From contig JAISLJ010000014.1 in NCBI GenBank assembly GCA_031290955.1, positions 1 through 7,509 on the forward strand: DNA of 7,509 nt, given 5' to 3'. Below the pieces are notes generated by a model, which worked only from the letters and a program-made list of their open reading frames with translations, made no database searches and was not told where the DNA came from. The translations under genes were made by a program, and so were the position numbers. Shown piece after piece: positions 1 to 6,248 of the stretch. This stretch comes from Zoogloeaceae bacterium (lineage in GTDB: Bacteria; Pseudomonadota; Gammaproteobacteria; Burkholderiales; Rhodocyclaceae). Every line of letters begins with the position of its first letter. Position 1 is the stretch's first letter.

Positions 1-662
1 CGGTCATGGATCGCGTCGTTGATTTCCCGCGTCAGGCGCGCCAGTTCCGCCTCCATCTCCGCCATCGTCGGCTTTCTGGGCTTTGCCTTTCGCGCGCCTT
101 TCCTGGACTTTTCGACCGGCGTCTTGACAACCGGCGCGGCGGCCAAAGTGGAGGGAGCATCCTGCTCCCTCGGAACCGGCCCGGCCTCTGGAATTCCAGC
201 AGGAACTTCCGCCGCCGCCGCGCTTATCGGCATTTCGGCGGATGCTGCCAAAGTGGGAGGAGCATCCTGCTCCCCCGGAACCGGCCCGGCTTCAGGAATT
301 CCAGCGGGAACTTCCGCCGCCGCCGCGCTTATCGGCGTTTCGGCGGATGCTGCCAAAGTGGGGGGAGCATTCTGCTCCCCTGGAACCGGCCCGGCTTCAG
401 GAATTCCAGCGGGAACTTCCGCCGCCATCGCAATTTCCGGCGTTTCGGCAGGCGGGCCCTCGGCCCAGGCACGCAGTGCTTTCAGCCACAACGCCACGGT
501 TTCCGGCGCTTCCCTTGGAAGCGACGCAGCTTCTTGCACGCCAACAGGCGCGTCGTCCCCTGCTTCCTGAACGTCCGCGCCCGTAGTGACGCATCCGGCA
601 AGCAGCAGCAGGGAAATGCCGGACGCCAGTCGGCAAAAGCGGTTCGCTGCGGTATTTTTCAT
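1..662 (-). CDS. Repeat-containing lipoprotein, C-terminus outside window
   Basis: The frame runs from ATG at 660-662 to the left edge without a stop, giving 220 residues of an unfinished protein. Residues 1-24 are a lipoprotein signal with LLAGC and lipidated Cys24; Val25 at +2 favours the outer membrane. After a short acidic stretch and a Trp-containing helix (VALWLKALRAW, 56-66) come three tandem copies of a 35-residue Pro/Ala/Glu-rich unit (about 70-174, core EVPAGIPEAGPVP). A strongly basic patch follows (KSRKGARKAKPRK, 185-197), then a helix (MAEMEAELARLTREI, 200-214) that runs off the edge. The gene begins 17 bases after the secretin stop, with only a weak ribosome binding site (GAGAA), so it is probably translated with the secretin. 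A secretin helper (pilotin-like) or a periplasm-spanning tether would fit the place and shape, but I recognise no family. Confidence 0.8.
   Translation of the reverse strand, partial: MKNTAANRFCRLASGISLLLLAGCVTTGADVQEAGDDAPVGVQEAASLPREAPETVALWLKALRAWAEGPPAETPEIAMAAEVPAGIPEAGPVPGEQNAPPTLAASAETPISAAAAEVPAGIPEAGPVPGEQDAPPTLAASAEMPISAAAAEVPAGIPEAGPVPREQDAPSTLAAAPVVKTPVEKSRKGARKAKPRKPTMAEMEAELARLTREINDAIHD
142..456. repeat. Three tandem copies of a 105-base unit inside the lipoprotein gene
   Basis: Copies lie at 142-246, 247-351 and 352-456, each beginning GCCAAAGTG on the plus strand. By hand count the first two differ at about 7 of 105 positions. The third differs from the middle one at about 14, mostly in its last 30 bases. 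The unit length is a multiple of three, so each copy adds 35 residues without changing frame, and copy number could vary by slippage or recombination without breaking the gene. The encoded unit is EVPAGIPEAGPVP followed by a GEQDAPPTLAAS-like spacer. Confidence 0.93.
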
Positions 663-679
663 GGCGTTTCTCACAGGGT

Positions 680-2398
680 TCACAGCAGGCGCACCCGCAG
701 GACGACGACCAGTTCACGGCTCTTGTGCGACGAATCCTGCCCGCCGAAGGCATTGCCCAAGTGCGGGATGTCGGAGAGGCCGGGAATGCCGTCCTTGCCA
801 TAGGATTTATTCTGGTCGATCAAGCCGCCGATCATCACCATGTCGCCATCGCCCAGATTCAATGTGGTCGTCAGCCCCTTGTAGTGGATTGTCGGCAGGG
901 TGACGATGCTGCCGTCGCTTACCCGGACATGTTGCAGGGATTCCGGCGCCACGTCGGTCTGCATCGGATGCACCAGAAGCTCGATGCGCCCGTTGTCGTG
1001 GATGAAGGGCACCACGCCCACCACCACGCCGGAGAACAGGGAATCGGTTTCCACCTCGGAAGTGGTGGTGGCCGCGCCGCCGCCCAGATTGGAAGTGGAG
1101 CCGCTGGATTTGGAGATGTAGCGGATATTGGCGCCAACGGAAAGCAGCGCGGGCGAACCGTTGCGCACACGGATGCTGGGATTCGACAACACACGCAAGG
1201 AGCCAAAGGAACTCAGGGCGCGAAGGGTTGCCGAAAAACGGTCATCGCCATAGTGCAACCCCAGCCCCGCCCCGTTGCTCGTGCCGACGGTCTGCGCCGG
1301 GATGGTGAGCGTGCGTTCCAGCAAATTGCCGCCGGGAAAGGGCGCAGGCGTTGCCGCTCCCATGATGGGCGCGGCGCCGTAGACACCCGCGAGATTGCGG
1401 CGCAGCACTGTCCAGTCCACACCGAACTGGTAATCGTCGTTCAGCTGCACGTCGATCAACTGGGCTTCCACCTGCACCTGGCGGCGCAGCATCTTGTTGT
1501 TGCGCTCGATCAGCCGGGCAATCGCCCGAATTTGCCGAGGGCGCGCCTTGACATAGAGCGAGCCGGTCACCCGGTTCAGGCTGTAGGCGGCGGCGGGCGC
1601 AAGTGGCGCTTCGGCGGCGGGCGCGGCAATGGAAGATGGTCGCTTCGCGGCTTCCTCGCGCCCTTCCCCCAGACCCAGGATCCGCTTGACGGTACTTTCC
1701 AGTTCATCATAGGGATCGATCTGCTTCGAGGAATTGCCGCGAATCGAAAAATCGGCGCGCAGCGTATCTTCATTGCTGCCGCCGCTGCCGCTGCTGCCGC
1801 TGGAAGAATTGCCGCCGAACACGTCGCCGCCAGAAGCCAGGTCAATGGCAACTCCGGTGCTCAGGAGTCCGGCGTTGAAGATGCGCTCCTCGAAAAAGTT
1901 GATGACCAGCGCGTTATTGCGCACCTCGCCATGCAGATCGAAAATTTCCAGGATGTGGCTGTAGACCTCGCGCACCGTCACGTTCCTGAGATGCAGGCTG
2001 GCGCGCATATTCTGCTGCAAGACCAGGGGATCAACCACGATATTGACGCCCGCCTGATCTTCCAGCGCCCACAAGAGCTTGTCGATGCCGACATCGCGCA
2101 TGCTGATCGAGACCATTTTGCTTTCCAGCGGATTGAGCACCGGCTCGACCGGCGCCAGTTGTTCCGTGCTCGCCACACGGTTCAACTGTGCCATGAGATC
2201 GTCGTAATTCCGGGCGAGCTTGGCGGATTCCTCGCGGATGCTTTCCACCACCCCTGTGTCAGGAATGGGTTTCTCCGGTTCGAGCGCGTCAAAGCTGCGG
2301 TAGCCGGCGCACCCGCCCAACCACAGGGCGGTCAAGAGAATGAGCGCAAAGGCCCCCGATTTCCTCGGACGCGCTGAATCGACATTGAATACTTCCAT
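680..2398 (-). CDS. mshL: Lipidated outer-membrane secretin, MshL/PilN type
   Basis: A 572-residue secretin, the multimeric outer-membrane pore for the fibre. Residues 14-30 form a lipoprotein signal ending in LWLGGC with lipidated Cys30; Ala31 at +2 favours outer-membrane sorting. Residues about 95-170 form an STN-type N-domain (SISMRDVGIDKLLWALEDQAG). A Ser/Gly linker at 189-209 and an Ala/Pro stretch at 253-272 separate it from a second N-domain at about 273-304. The secretin domain fills 305-572, with VQVEAQLIDVQLN, VLSNPSIRVRNG, VVVGVVPFI and the signature GIPGLSDIPHLGNAF, ending in VVVLRVRLL. No AMIN domain and no C-terminal pilotin-binding extension is seen. Length and domain order match MshL; R64-type PilN is the main alternative, and the gene order here is not that of the classical MSHA locus, so the symbol is tentative. 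The ATG is preceded by GAGGA at 7 bases. The stop is 17 bases before the next gene. Confidence 0.9.
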   Translation of the reverse strand: MEVFNVDSARPRKSGAFALILLTALWLGGCAGYRSFDALEPEKPIPDTGVVESIREESAKLARNYDDLMAQLNRVASTEQLAPVEPVLNPLESKMVSISMRDVGIDKLLWALEDQAGVNIVVDPLVLQQNMRASLHLRNVTVREVYSHILEIFDLHGEVRNNALVINFFEERIFNAGLLSTGVAIDLASGGDVFGGNSSSGSSGSGGSNEDTLRADFSIRGNSSKQIDPYDELESTVKRILGLGEGREEAAKRPSSIAAPAAEAPLAPAAAYSLNRVTGSLYVKARPRQIRAIARLIERNNKMLRRQVQVEAQLIDVQLNDDYQFGVDWTVLRRNLAGVYGAAPIMGAATPAPFPGGNLLERTLTIPAQTVGTSNGAGLGLHYGDDRFSATLRALSSFGSLRVLSNPSIRVRNGSPALLSVGANIRYISKSSGSTSNLGGGAATTTSEVETDSLFSGVVVGVVPFIHDNGRIELLVHPMQTDVAPESLQHVRVSDGSIVTLPTIHYKGLTTTLNLGDGDMVMIGGLIDQNKSYGKDGIPGLSDIPHLGNAFGGQDSSHKSRELVVVLRVRLL

Positions 2399-2424
2399 TT
2401 TTTTCCTCTACGTGGTGAATGGCG

Positions 2425-3126
2425 TTAATTGATGTGCCGCGCAAGCCAGCCCGCCAAGGCGGCAGCCGACTCGGCGAGTACGAAATCGTCATAGTTCCAG
2501 GCGGCGGGCTGCCGGGGCGAGGCGAGGCAAAGGCCCGCCGCGTTGGCGCCGTCCAGCACATTACTGTCGCCATCGGCGTCCCGGTTGGGGACGATCAGCG
2601 CGAAGGCGGGATGCGCGGCGGCGGCGCAATCCGAAGCGCCGTCCGCGGCAAGGCCCGTGATGTGGATATGCGCTTCATCCAGCGGCATCGCCGGGATTTG
2701 CGCGAGCGCCGCCAGCGTGTCGCCGTAGCCCCGATAATCCGGATCGCCTTCGGCGTCGTCCGTGCGTTCTGCCAGTTGGGTCACGTCGTTCGGGGCGGCG
2801 GCGCGATAAACGCTGTAGCGCATCCGGTTGTGGGTGTTTTCGGTCAGCCCCAGGCTTGCGTAGGGCAAATGGCCGGATTCCGCCGTCCCGCCGCAGTCTT
2901 CATGACTGTCTGCGTTCGTGTCGGGACAGGGCAGGCGCTTGTTCGCCAGCAGGAAGGCGCGGATGGCCTCGCGCGCGTTTTCCGCTTCCGCCGCCGACTG
3001 CGCGCGCGTGTTTTTCTGGTCGACGCCGGAAAAGGCAAAGCTTGCCATGAGCGTGATCACGCCGAGCGCCGCCAGCACGATGGCGAGTTCGAGCAACTGA
3101 AAGCCGCGGATGGAAGAAGCGGACAT
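2425..3126 (-). CDS. Minor type IV prepilin with LPCPD motif
   Basis: A 233-residue prepilin. The leader MSASSIRG is followed by Phe9-Gln-Leu-Leu-Glu13 and a hydrophobic helix to about residue 31, giving cleavage after Gly8 and Glu at mature +5. After an Ala/Glu-rich helix comes RLPCPDTNAD (64-73), then GHLPYASLGL and RMRYSVYRA. This order (LPCPD, an acidic loop, G-LPY-LGL, then an RYSV-type strand) is known from a family of accessory prepilins near MSHA-like and other pilus loci. Four cysteines (67, 78, 167, 200) could form two disulfides. The acidic stretch 183-192 (DADGDSNVLD) looks like a metal-binding loop. Only one base separates the stop of the previous gene from this ATG, and AGGG lies 8 bases upstream. 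The secretin gene starts 26 bases after its stop. It is probably a low-abundance initiating or tip subunit, by analogy. Confidence 0.8.
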   Translation of the reverse strand: MSASSIRGFQLLELAIVLAALGVITLMASFAFSGVDQKNTRAQSAAEAENAREAIRAFLLANKRLPCPDTNADSHEDCGGTAESGHLPYASLGLTENTHNRMRYSVYRAAAPNDVTQLAERTDDAEGDPDYRGYGDTLAALAQIPAMPLDEAHIHITGLAADGASDCAAAAHPAFALIVPNRDADGDSNVLDGANAAGLCLASPRQPAAWNYDDFVLAESAAALAGWLARHIN

Positions 3127-3127
3127 T

Positions 3128-3730
3128 TCATTGCCCTGCCTGCCGTCGCACTGCGTTGTTCGCGTTCTCTGCCATGAAATCCATGCGCAGGGCGCGTTGT
3201 TCCTGCAAGATCGCCGCCTGCAAGCGCTGGATTTTCGCGTTGTCCCGCAGCGCCTGCGGCTTCCTGGCTTCCGCCTCCAGTTCCTGCGCCAGCTTCTGGA
3301 TTCTGTCCGCCACCTTCAGGTTGTCGCGCAGCACCTGGATATCCATGCCTGCGATCCGGGTCGAGCCTTGTATCTCGGTCAGTTCCTGCAAGATGGGATC
3401 CAGTTCCATCGGCGTCGGCTTCCGGCCATTGGCGGTCAGTTCGCGCAACCGTTGTTGCAGCCGCCGCATGCGCGCGGCGCGCTGCGCGTCTGGACGCGGC
3501 GCCGCCGTTGCAGCGTTCGGCAAGTCGGGAACATATCCGGGCACACTCACCGCCGATCCGGGCACATCAAGCGGCGGCGGCGCGACGGCTTGTGTCACCC
3601 TTGTGACGGAGGGCGCGGCAGGCTGCTCCGCGCTTCTTTGCCCCTGCTTCCAGAGGAAGATCAGCCCCGCGCCCTGCACAAGCACGAACGCCAGAAGGAC
3701 AATCATCAATATTTTCCAGTTCCTGTTCAC
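3128..3730 (-). CDS. Unrecognised single-pass protein with Pro/Ala linker and helical C-terminus
   Basis: I do not recognise this 200-residue protein. It begins with MNRNWK and a membrane helix at about 6-27, has a Pro/Ala/Val-rich linker at about 33-80, and then charged, mostly helical sequence from 82 to 195 (RAARMRRLQQRLREL, VADRIQKLAQELEAEARK, LQAAILQEQRALRMDF) likely to form coiled coils. No cysteine is present. Residues past the helix would be periplasmic if the basic residues before it stay inside. Its place between the PilP/GspC-like gene and the minor pilin, with 4-base overlap upstream and a single base downstream, says it is made in step with the pilus machine. It could be an extra alignment-complex subunit, a pilin chaperone or a spacer; none of these can be shown. 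The start is GTG (3728-3730), preceded by GGGGAGGG at a good distance. Confidence 0.8.
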   Translation of the reverse strand: MNRNWKILMIVLLAFVLVQGAGLIFLWKQGQRSAEQPAAPSVTRVTQAVAPPPLDVPGSAVSVPGYVPDLPNAATAAPRPDAQRAARMRRLQQRLRELTANGRKPTPMELDPILQELTEIQGSTRIAGMDIQVLRDNLKVADRIQKLAQELEAEARKPQALRDNAKIQRLQAAILQEQRALRMDFMAENANNAVRRQAGQ

Positions 3731-3746
3731 GGCTGCCCTCCCCTTG
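3719..3746 (-). repeat. Junction repeat, copy 2 (before the unrecognised 200-residue protein)
   Basis: On the minus strand this reads CAAGGGGAGGG, five bases, then GTGAACAGGAAC. It spans the tail RGGQP of the PilP/GspC-like gene, the ribosome binding site and the GTG start, again encoding MNRN. It differs from the copy at 4351-4377 by one inserted G, the start codon base and the five-base spacer. Confidence 0.65.
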
Positions 3747-4362
3747 CCGTGGTGAGGCGCAACTGCACACGCCTGCCTCCCGCATCAATGAAGTCGACAA
3801 AGGCGTCGCCAATCGCCACCACCCGCGCCCCGTTCTCCAGCACGTCGCCGACATGCACAATGCGCTCGCCGATCATGGCGCGCCGCAGGTCGGAAGTGAC
3901 ATAGGTCAACACCAGGCGATCCGGCGCGTTCGCCATATCCCCCTGTGCTGCCGCGCCACCGGATGGCAACGAGCCTGCCGATACCGACGAGGTTGCGGCC
4001 CCTGGCAGCCGGGCAGCGTCCTCGCGCCGGGTAATGGGCACGTTGTAGCCGCTCTCCATGGACACTCCGGCGCCTTCCGCGGAGAGTGGCGCAGCGGCAT
4101 CCGCCAGTTCTGGAAACACATCCGCCAGCGGCACATAAGCTGCCGTTTTCCGCAGATCAAGCGTCTGGAGACGCGCCAGCACGGCCCTGGTCTTGGCAAG
4201 ATCGCTCTCCAACTGCGTCCGCTGGGCAGATACGGGCAGCGGCGCACCGCCGAAGCGCACACCCGGCGCAACGGGCTGTTGCGACAGCAGCAGCGCGATA
4301 CTCGCCAATAACAGAAACCCCGCCAGAAAAATCAGGCTCCCCAGATTCTTGTTCCTGTTCAT
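3727..4362 (-). CDS. Single-pass periplasmic pilus assembly protein, PilP/GspC/MshK-like
   Basis: A 211-residue protein with a membrane helix at about 8-27, a short coiled-coil-like stretch at 46-70, a low-complexity Ala/Ser/Gly linker at about 112-145, and a compact C-terminal domain at about 148-205. That domain contains LVLTYV, then MIGERIVHVGDVLENGARVV, AIGDAFVDF, GGRRVQLRL. The pattern of a GD turn, a conserved nGxxVxxI step and a final Gly followed by a strand is typical of the small beta domain of PilP and the homology region of GspC, which contact the N-domains of the secretin. The protein would bridge the inner-membrane complex to the secretin encoded three genes downstream. The start is ATG, preceded by GGGAGGGAG, and overlaps the stop of the preceding gene. 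Its own stop overlaps the GTG start of the next gene by 4 bases. The family link comes from pattern reading, not from a profile search. Confidence 0.65.
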   Translation of the reverse strand: MNRNKNLGSLIFLAGFLLLASIALLLSQQPVAPGVRFGGAPLPVSAQRTQLESDLAKTRAVLARLQTLDLRKTAAYVPLADVFPELADAAAPLSAEGAGVSMESGYNVPITRREDAARLPGAATSSVSAGSLPSGGAAAQGDMANAPDRLVLTYVTSDLRRAMIGERIVHVGDVLENGARVVAIGDAFVDFIDAGGRRVQLRLTTARGGQP

Positions 4363-4377
4363 CGACTCCCTCCCTTG
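4351..4377 (-). repeat. Junction repeat, copy 1 (before the PilP/GspC-like gene)
   Basis: On the minus strand this reads CAAGGGAGGG, five bases, then ATGAACAGGAAC. It spans the end of the GspL-like gene (tail KGGSR), the ribosome binding site and the start MNRN of the next gene. A near copy lies at 3719-3746. Confidence 0.65.
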
Positions 4378-5663
4378 TGCGACGCACCCGGCGTAAGACG
4401 GTAGGCAAAAAAACCGCTCACCGCCGTCGGCGCGGAAGAAGGCACGGCTTCCAGCATGAAATCCTGGCGGCGCAGGGCAATCAGGAAGGCGGCGAGCGCA
4501 TCGTCACGACCGCCCTTTTGCTCAATCCAGCCTTCAAGCGTAATGGCCTCGCCCTTCATGCTTACCCGCAGGATGTGCACGCCATACGCCGTTGCCGCCG
4601 CGCGCAGATTCACCAGAAAAGCATAGGGGTCAATCGCGGCCTGGGCCTGGGCGATGGCGTCAATCAGGTCGCGGGTGATGGCGAAATCCTGCCCGTGCGC
4701 TTCCGGCGGCGCGGTTTGTTCCGCCGTCTGGCGCATCACGGCGCGGGAACGCTCGACTTCCTGGCCAAAGGAATGCGCCTGATAGAGCGCGACACAAGCC
4801 CACGCGAACAGCAAAACGGTGCACAGCGCCATGCAGGCGCCAAGGCGCGGCAACTGGCTTTCGGCAAACCAGGCGAATTTCGCCGACCAGGGATTGGCCG
4901 CCAGCCGTGCCGCCTGCAAGGGCCGCGACAGAATGGTCAGCGCGTCTGCCGCCTGACTCGACGCGCTACCCGGCGTTTGTGGCAGGCTTGCGTACCGCGC
5001 ATTCACCAGGCCGCTTTGGGAGAGTCGCGCCTGCAAGGCGGTTTTCAATTCAGGCGACAAGGGGTCGCCGAAGGTGTGCCATTGCAGTTTCAGTTTCGCG
5101 CCATCCGCGCCATCCGCACCCGCTGGAAGGCGGCGCAAAAGCGCGCTGACCGCCTCCAGGAAATCCGCTTCGCGTGTAGACATTGCCATGACCGAGCAAT
5201 AGCCCAGGATCCTCTGTTGCCGCGCCAGGAGCGAGATTTCCCGGTTGCAGTGAAAGACCACAGCGGTATTGTCGCCGGACAGGAGGCATGGCATCAGCCC
5301 CGCATAGGCAATCAGCAGACAGTGTTCGCGCCGGGATTGCGCCCAGGATTGCAGGCGCTGCCAGTTTTCCACTGGAACCGCCGTATAGAAGACCTGATGA
5401 CTGCCCGCGCCGCGCGCCACGGCATGAATCAACACCCTGACCTCACCGTCAATCAGGCCGTCGTCCCGCAAACGCCGCGCGATGACGGCTTCGAGATAGT
5501 GCGCGTTGTCGCTGGCGGTGAAGACGCCGCTCACCGATTTGCCGAAGTCAGTGAGCACCAGCGCCGGTTCTTCCAGCGCCGGATACTTCGGCAAGGGGCG
5601 CAAGGCCCCGTTTTCGCAGCGTTCCCACTTCTCGTCGAGATGGAAGAGCAAGGCCGCGTTCAT
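4359..5663 (-). CDS. GspL / PilM-PilN-like inner-membrane platform protein
   Basis: A 434-residue protein with a large N-terminal part (about 1-270) lacking a signal peptide, one membrane helix at about 275-295 (GACMALCTVLLFAWACVAL), a helical stretch at 297-345, and a small C-terminal domain at about 346-425 of alternating helix and strand (YAFLVNLRAAATAYGVHILR, then ITLEGWIE, then YRLTP). Cytoplasmic domain, helix, then periplasmic ferredoxin-like fold is the layout of GspL. It is also what a PilM plus PilN pair would give if fused, and MshI is comparable. In such systems this protein links the assembly ATPase on the cytoplasmic side to the PilO/GspM and PilP/GspC proteins outside. I see no clear nucleotide-binding motif in the N-terminal part. 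Type IVb PilO accessory proteins have a similar length and are an alternative. Start and stop both overlap neighbours by 4 bases. Confidence 0.6.
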   Translation of the reverse strand: MNAALLFHLDEKWERCENGALRPLPKYPALEEPALVLTDFGKSVSGVFTASDNAHYLEAVIARRLRDDGLIDGEVRVLIHAVARGAGSHQVFYTAVPVENWQRLQSWAQSRREHCLLIAYAGLMPCLLSGDNTAVVFHCNREISLLARQQRILGYCSVMAMSTREADFLEAVSALLRRLPAGADGADGAKLKLQWHTFGDPLSPELKTALQARLSQSGLVNARYASLPQTPGSASSQAADALTILSRPLQAARLAANPWSAKFAWFAESQLPRLGACMALCTVLLFAWACVALYQAHSFGQEVERSRAVMRQTAEQTAPPEAHGQDFAITRDLIDAIAQAQAAIDPYAFLVNLRAAATAYGVHILRVSMKGEAITLEGWIEQKGGRDDALAAFLIALRRQDFMLEAVPSSAPTAVSGFFAYRLTPGASHKGGSR

Positions 5664-6196
5664 GGCGCGCTCTCGGTGCGAAAAACCAGCGTTCCGCGCG
5701 CGGAAAGCAGGAACGGCGCGCCGGAATGCGCGAAGGGATCGAAAATCCCGTCTTCGTTGCCGCGCACCGAAATTTCCAGGTGCTCGTAATCGAAAAACCG
5801 CTCCGGCGTGCGCGCGATGGAAAGCAGGAATTCGTTGGCTTCGTCGCGCAAAAAGGATTGCGAGCGGACATCAACCAGGCGCTTTGCCCAGCCATCCGCC
5901 GTGATGCCGCGCCGGGCGGCCTGTTGCAGCAATTGCCGGGCGCTGTCGTCCAGCGCCGCCCGGATTTCATTTTCGGCTTGCGACGCCTGAACATCGTTCA
6001 GCGCAAAACGCAGGGCAGCGGCTTCCACCCGGCTTTTTTCCAGTGACTGCCGCGCCAGGAAAAGAAAAGCGGTGGAGGCGCACAACATGAGCGACAGGAC
6101 AATCGCAACAACAAAACGCCGCCGCCGTTTCGCCTGCCATGCTGCCTGCCATACGGTCGGCGCAGCTTTGGTTCTGGTATCTCTGGTGTCGTTCAT
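5660..6196 (-). CDS. Single-pass inner-membrane pilus assembly protein, PilO/GspM/MshJ-like
   Basis: A 178-residue bitopic protein. Residues 1-27 are a short cytoplasmic tail ending in a KRRRR cluster, 28-48 are one hydrophobic helix, about 50-95 are Ala/Glu/Gln-rich and probably helical or coiled coil, and the rest is a mixed periplasmic domain ending in strand-like segments (LEISVRG, GTLVFR). This architecture is that of PilO, GspM and MshJ, which pair with PilN/GspL-type partners in the inner-membrane alignment complex. The assignment rests on architecture and position (directly before the GspL-like gene), not on a recognised motif. The ATG at 6194-6196 is chosen over a TTG one codon upstream; its ribosome binding site is weak. 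The stop overlaps the next start in an ATGA arrangement, which suggests translational coupling. The gap to the preceding pilin gene is 52 bases and holds no convincing terminator. Confidence 0.62.
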   Translation of the reverse strand: MNDTRDTRTKAAPTVWQAAWQAKRRRRFVVAIVLSLMLCASTAFLFLARQSLEKSRVEAAALRFALNDVQASQAENEIRAALDDSARQLLQQAARRGITADGWAKRLVDVRSQSFLRDEANEFLLSIARTPERFFDYEHLEISVRGNEDGIFDPFAHSGAPFLLSARGTLVFRTESAP

Positions 6197-6248
6197 CAAA
6201 AAACTCTGGCTGAAAATCTTGTGGAGGGAAACATCGTCATTGATCCAG

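Noticed and set aside
142..456. A possible CRISPR-like array
   Set aside because: The copies are contiguous 105-base units without unique spacers, and they are in frame within a coding sequence.
6..803. A plus-strand frame with apparent Arg-rich protein repeats
   Set aside because: The repeats are the antisense reading of the lipoprotein repeats. The minus-strand frame has a signal peptide, lipobox and operon context, while the plus-strand frame runs past the lipoprotein start into the end of the secretin gene.
725..2377. A 550-codon open frame on the plus strand
   Set aside because: It lies exactly opposite the secretin gene, whose domains and signature motifs are clear. The translation has no recognisable domain and is a by-product of GC-rich codon use on the other strand.
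4086..5789. A 567-codon open frame on the plus strand
   Set aside because: It runs antisense across three well-supported, overlapping genes and its translation is Arg/Gln/His-rich without motifs, as expected of a shadow frame.
6197..6248. A possible terminator or attenuator between the pilin and assembly genes
   Set aside because: There is a run of six T on the minus strand just before the start codon, and an imperfect ACTGG/CCAG pairing, but the stem is only about four base pairs with a very long loop. A step-down in expression here would make sense, but the sequence does not support it.
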